NCBI GenBank assembly: GCA_002483765.1
Contig: DLIO01000057.1
Span: 1-24,806 of the forward strand
From: Lentisphaeria bacterium UBA7640
GTDB taxonomy: Bacteria; Verrucomicrobiota; Lentisphaeria; Victivallales; Victivallaceae
Direction: 5' to 3'
Length of the DNA stretch: 24,806 bases
Position 1 is the first letter of the stretch, and each line of letters opens with the position of its first letter. This document shows, piece by piece, positions 21,360-24,806 of this stretch. Below the pieces are notes generated by a model. The model did no database searches. It was not told the DNA's origin and saw nothing but the letters and a program-made list of their open reading frames with translations. A program made the translations under genes and the position numbers.

Positions 21360-24300
21360 ATGAGAAAGAAACATTTTTTATTAATTGTCGCTTTAATTGG
21401 CTGTTGCTTTTACAGTGCAGCCAATATATTTAACGATGAGGAATTTGATAATAAATTATCAGGAAAAGTCGGTGCCGTAGTAGGCACATACAAGATGTCA
21501 AAACACACAGAAAGTGATGGAAACAATTGTGCTCGGTTAGAGATTGCGAAAATTGAACAGAGTGAAAATGGTAAAAAAACAAATATCGCTTTTTTTATCG
21601 GGGAAGATAATAGTGAACCTGGTTTTTCCGTAGAACCTGACACCGAATATAGATTTTCTCTGATGTTGAAAGGAAATCAGCCTAAAGCCACAGTCAGGAT
21701 TGAAGAAACTTACGATGATTCTACCTCATTCTGGGAAATTACGCGAAAAAAAGTGAATGTTGATTTTCAGGTACCAATAAAAATTGAAACTGATAACTGG
21801 AATAAGACTGAAGGTACTTTTAAAACTTCTAGCCAGGCAAAGCGGGCTTATCTTATTGTACAATTTTGGTGGGACGAAAAATATGGACCCATAATGTATA
21901 AAAAAGGAGACTATATCCTGATAGATAAAGTCGTCTTAAAAAAAGTTCCAAATAAATTGACGGCTTTGGCCACTGGTAAATATCCTCTTGAAGAAGTCAT
22001 TACTTCAAAAGAAAAAATTATCCAGATAACAGAACAATCTGAGATTCCGATTATTGATGGAGATCTAAATGACAAATGCTGGCAAAACCTTCCAGTCCAT
22101 AGCAATTTCACCAGCGTGGGCGAAAAAGGAGCTGCTGAAACTGGGAGTGAGTTTAAGATATTTCGTAATGGTGAAAACATTTATTTGGGGATTAAGTGCT
22201 TCGAGCCAAATATAGATAAATTACAAGCATCAATTGCCACCAACGGTATTGATGTCTGGAAAGACGATGTAGTGGAGATATTCTTTGCTCCTGCGTTTGA
22301 GTCTTCTTTTTTGCAGTTTGTCATTAGTGCAAAAGGTGGGCGTTACATCGGAGATGGCACTAAAGAATTAATGCGATACGAACAATGGGAGGGCATTGTT
22401 TCCAAATCAAAGGATTTCTGGTCTGTGGAACTAAAAATTCCTTATAGTTTGATGTGGGATAAAATCACTGAGAATAGTATAGATTATCGCATGAACGTTT
22501 GCAGGCAGCGTAAACAATCGAAAGAATTGTCCAGTTGGGCTCCGATGACAAGAAGCTTTCAGGACGTAAATGAGTTCGGCAAAACATTTTTTGGAGACGT
22601 AGAAAAATGGAGTGAAGTTCAAATTGCTGAGTTGGCGAAAGATATAGCAAAACTACCAACCTCATCTCAAGATACCTTGGCAAAAAAACTGACAAAATTA
22701 AGTACAAACAACATAGGGATACTGTATAATCAACTCGAAGCAATCAAAGAACAGATAAAATTCCTGAAAGTTGCTGATAGAAAATTTGTGGTGACTGAAG
22801 TTGCTCAGCATCGTGCTACTAGAATCCCCTTTTTACCAGATCAACTGGCAAATCCACCTGAGAAAATAACCCTTACCGCCGCAATCAATGAAGTAAAAAG
22901 CATTCCGTTAGCGATCACAAACCTCACCGACAAAATTGCTGAATACCAAATTCTACTATGTAGCGAAAAAATCAATCGAGCAGACGAAAAACCAGGCCTG
23001 GAAAGTAAATCCGCAAGGTTTCCGCTAGATAAGATTAAATGCCTTCGCGCCATCCGAGTCAAAGAAACTGATGAAAAGGGAACCGTAATCCGGTTCGACC
23101 CATTGGTTGAAATTGACCGTTCCTATACATTAACGGCACCAGGTAAAGATTCGGCATTATTCTATTACAAATTTAATTGCCAAGATATTAAACCTGGTAT
23201 TTACAATGGTTTTTTACATGTCATTCCTTTAAGTGAACCAACTTTAGCTAAAGGAAGTGCTACTGAGTTGACTCAAATCCAATCAATTCCATTTGAATTA
23301 AATGTGTTGCCGATTGAATTATCACAAAAATTACGTACGCCATTGTTTTATTTTGGTATAGTCAAAGACAAAAGCATTGCTCTGCAGATGCTTGAAGAGG
23401 GAGTAACTTACTTCCCCGTTTCAGTTTGGGGTGTATCTGCAACATTCGACAATAAAGGAAATATTAAAAATAAAAATATTGATGTTATTTTAGAAAACAT
23501 TGCCCAGCAACAAAAATGGGCAAATGAATACTGTCCTGGAACAAAAATCAAGCATGTTGTAATCTATTCATTATATAATACTTTTATGAAGCGTTTTGGT
23601 AAAAACCAATTTAATGTAGGAACTCCTGAATGGATGAACGCTTATAAAAACTGGATTAAATTATTTATTGAAGTGCGTAAAAAAGCTGGATTGACACCAT
23701 CCGACTTTATAGTGCAGATACAAGACGAACCGGCACACAATAAAAATAGTCCTTCATTTTCAGTTATTCTAGAAGCATCTAAAATGGCCAAAGAAGTTGC
23801 CCCTGATCTAACGACTATGCTCACTCTTAGTTCAATAGTGCAAGCAAAAGAGCTTTATCAGTTTATTCCTTATATTGATGTTTATATTTTTTGGAACCCC
23901 TTATTGAATAGAAAAGGATATTTGGGTCTTGTCGAAAAATTGCGGAATTCCAATAAGCAAGTCTGGATGTATCGTTGTGATACAGGTATAAACAGTGATT
24001 TATACAGCTATTATCGTCTACATGCTTGGAGGGGGGAATATGGCAAAGTAGATGTTAATGCATTATGGACAGCGTATGGCGCTCCCAATGCGTATCCAGT
24101 CTCTTGGCGCGTTGCTGGTAGCGGCAATTTTTTGATGTTATATGGGGATGTCTTCTCTACGGTCAGAAACGAAAGTTTCATAACTGGATTTAATGATCTA
24201 AGGTATTATGACAAACTCGCAAAAGTTACCAAGTTGGCAAAGGAAAAAGGAAAAAACCCCGAATTAATAAGTGAAGCAGAAAAATTTTTGCAGGAATCTC

Positions 24301-24398
24301 CTGGTAATATTATTAACCATTCACGAGATTTCCGCTTTGCTGACCAGTTTCGAAACAATGCTGTGGACTTAATCCTTAAAATACAAAATAACTTATAA
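21360..24398 (+). CDS. Large secreted glycan-targeting protein with CBM9-like and DUF4091/glycosidase-like domains
   Basis: A 1012-residue exported protein. The signal segment MRKKHFLLIVALIGCCFYSA contains a lipobox-like LIGC (12-15), so it may be a lipoprotein; ordinary cleavage after YSAA is the alternative. Residues about 22-195 look like a CBM4/9-type beta-sandwich. About 228-415 fit the CBM9/DOMON-like module (IPIIDGDLNDKCW, WKDDVVEIFFAP, WSVELKIPYSLMW). A helical linker (420-480) and a beta domain follow. The C-terminal about 658-1005 look like a DUF4091-type TIM barrel with QDEP (D789, E790) as the probable acidic site and YYRLHAWRGEYGKV beyond. It likely binds and cuts a polysaccharide outside the cell; the substrate is unknown. 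GAGGAG lies four bases before the ATG; the longer frame from 21267 starts at a TTG without ribosome site. Confidence 0.8.
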   Translation: MRKKHFLLIVALIGCCFYSAANIFNDEEFDNKLSGKVGAVVGTYKMSKHTESDGNNCARLEIAKIEQSENGKKTNIAFFIGEDNSEPGFSVEPDTEYRFSLMLKGNQPKATVRIEETYDDSTSFWEITRKKVNVDFQVPIKIETDNWNKTEGTFKTSSQAKRAYLIVQFWWDEKYGPIMYKKGDYILIDKVVLKKVPNKLTALATGKYPLEEVITSKEKIIQITEQSEIPIIDGDLNDKCWQNLPVHSNFTSVGEKGAAETGSEFKIFRNGENIYLGIKCFEPNIDKLQASIATNGIDVWKDDVVEIFFAPAFESSFLQFVISAKGGRYIGDGTKELMRYEQWEGIVSKSKDFWSVELKIPYSLMWDKITENSIDYRMNVCRQRKQSKELSSWAPMTRSFQDVNEFGKTFFGDVEKWSEVQIAELAKDIAKLPTSSQDTLAKKLTKLSTNNIGILYNQLEAIKEQIKFLKVADRKFVVTEVAQHRATRIPFLPDQLANPPEKITLTAAINEVKSIPLAITNLTDKIAEYQILLCSEKINRADEKPGLESKSARFPLDKIKCLRAIRVKETDEKGTVIRFDPLVEIDRSYTLTAPGKDSALFYYKFNCQDIKPGIYNGFLHVIPLSEPTLAKGSATELTQIQSIPFELNVLPIELSQKLRTPLFYFGIVKDKSIALQMLEEGVTYFPVSVWGVSATFDNKGNIKNKNIDVILENIAQQQKWANEYCPGTKIKHVVIYSLYNTFMKRFGKNQFNVGTPEWMNAYKNWIKLFIEVRKKAGLTPSDFIVQIQDEPAHNKNSPSFSVILEASKMAKEVAPDLTTMLTLSSIVQAKELYQFIPYIDVYIFWNPLLNRKGYLGLVEKLRNSNKQVWMYRCDTGINSDLYSYYRLHAWRGEYGKVDVNALWTAYGAPNAYPVSWRVAGSGNFLMLYGDVFSTVRNESFITGFNDLRYYDKLAKVTKLAKEKGKNPELISEAEKFLQESPGNIINHSRDFRFADQFRNNAVDLILKIQNNL

Positions 24399-24806
24399 AG
24401 TTTGTTCTTTTTTATGCCTGTATCCCCTTAGTTACAGTTTCAGTAGTCGTCCAGACAATATACAAAAAATAAGAGTAGAAGATGTCTGGATTGGTTATTG
24501 ATTACAATTATTGCTACTCATGTGGATACCTGTCGGTAAACGCATTCCAGCGTATGATTTAATCCGCTGGATGACTGGGCCAAATTTAGTACGATCAAAG
24601 TAATTTCCTCCAGGAGCCAACGTTGGCATCTGGAGGTCAAAGATCATGCGGCCATCACTGAGGGAACTGAACAATGGAGCCAAGTATTCTACACAACATT
24701 ACCGACACATCCTGAAGCTCTGTAATTTTAATCTACAATTCGCGCGCGCATAATGCGCGCGCGAATTAGAAAATCAATTTACATCATTTACGTTACGGGC
24801 GTATTT
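24399..24806. other. 408-bp intergenic region with hairpins, an uncertain minus-strand ORF and palindrome copy 4
   Basis: TCCAGACA (24450-24457) is inverted at 24483-24490. CCAGCG and CGCTGG flank about 24547-24570. CCTCCAG (24607-24613) pairs with CTGGAGG (24630-24636) around the perfect palindrome GCCAACGTTGGC (24616-24627). On the minus strand a frame of about 66 codons (to 24495) reads protein-like words such as APLFSSLSDGRMIFDLQMP and RIKSYAGMRLPTGIHM, but has no ATG with a ribosome site and I recognise no family. It may be a gene remnant or a structured RNA. Palindrome copy 4 lies at 24737-24767. Confidence 0.5.
24737..24767. repeat. 31-bp GCGCGC palindrome, copy 4 (perfect)
   Basis: AATTCGCGCGCGCAT (24737-24751), central A (24752), ATGCGCGCGCGAATT (24753-24767): two 15-bp arms that match without error. 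Apart from the central A the tract from 24741 to 24763 is strictly alternating purine-pyrimidine. The right flank AGAA equals that of copy 1. Confidence 0.95.

Overview
The window looks like chromosomal DNA of an uncultured bacterium of the Lentisphaerae (Victivallales-like) or a related PVC lineage. The main clue is the prepilin-like protein at 20435-21259, which has the FTLIELL N-terminus and the C-terminal H-X9-DG signature abundant in that group. It sits beside a GH130-type phosphorylase and a very large secreted CBM9/DUF4091-like protein. This assignment comes from protein style only; no rRNA is present.

Region 1 (1-2170) is one end of an integrated mobile element: the start of an unknown gene, an excisionase-like HTH protein, and a tyrosine integrase with its own terminator. 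All lie on the minus strand, directly downstream of the 3' end of a complete tRNA-Pro(CGG) (2171-2248). This is the classic arrangement for integration into a tRNA gene. The other end of the element is outside the window. Region 2 (2309-5484, minus) is the conserved housekeeping cluster rpmH-rnpA-yidD-yidC-jag (ribosomal protein L34, RNase P protein, membrane insertion and RNA binding). Region 3 (5644-7553, plus) has a small unknown protein that may be leaderless and a DegT-family aminotransferase, ending at a strong terminator shared with the converging gene. Region 4 (7566-9435, minus) has an exported TPR protein and a 29-residue basic protein of the AURKAIP1/COX24 (mS38) type.

Region 5 (9616-16114, minus) contains a KtrB/TrkH potassium transporter behind a secreted SGNH hydrolase, then a compact set of TauE/SafE exporter, KDPG-type aldolase, small lipoprotein and FabG-like SDR. 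The last three are tightly packed and probably co-translated. The set suggests uptake or breakdown of a sugar acid, possibly a sulfonated sugar, but the dehydratase and other steps are absent. Region 6 (16115-16722) is a 608-bp repeat-rich intergenic stretch. Region 7 (16723-19004) is a PocR-AraC regulator divergent from an FAD-dependent oxidoreductase. Region 8 (19177-24398, plus) has the GH130 enzyme, the prepilin-like protein and the large secreted protein, and by eye is more AT-rich than its left neighbour.

The most unusual non-coding signal is a 31-bp near-perfect palindrome built from GCGCGC arms around a central A. It occurs four times (13263, 16317, 16527, 24737), always intergenic and always in the same orientation. 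Two copies sit inside a 75-bp direct repeat. I found no CRISPR array, complete insertion sequence, rRNA or recognisable defence system.
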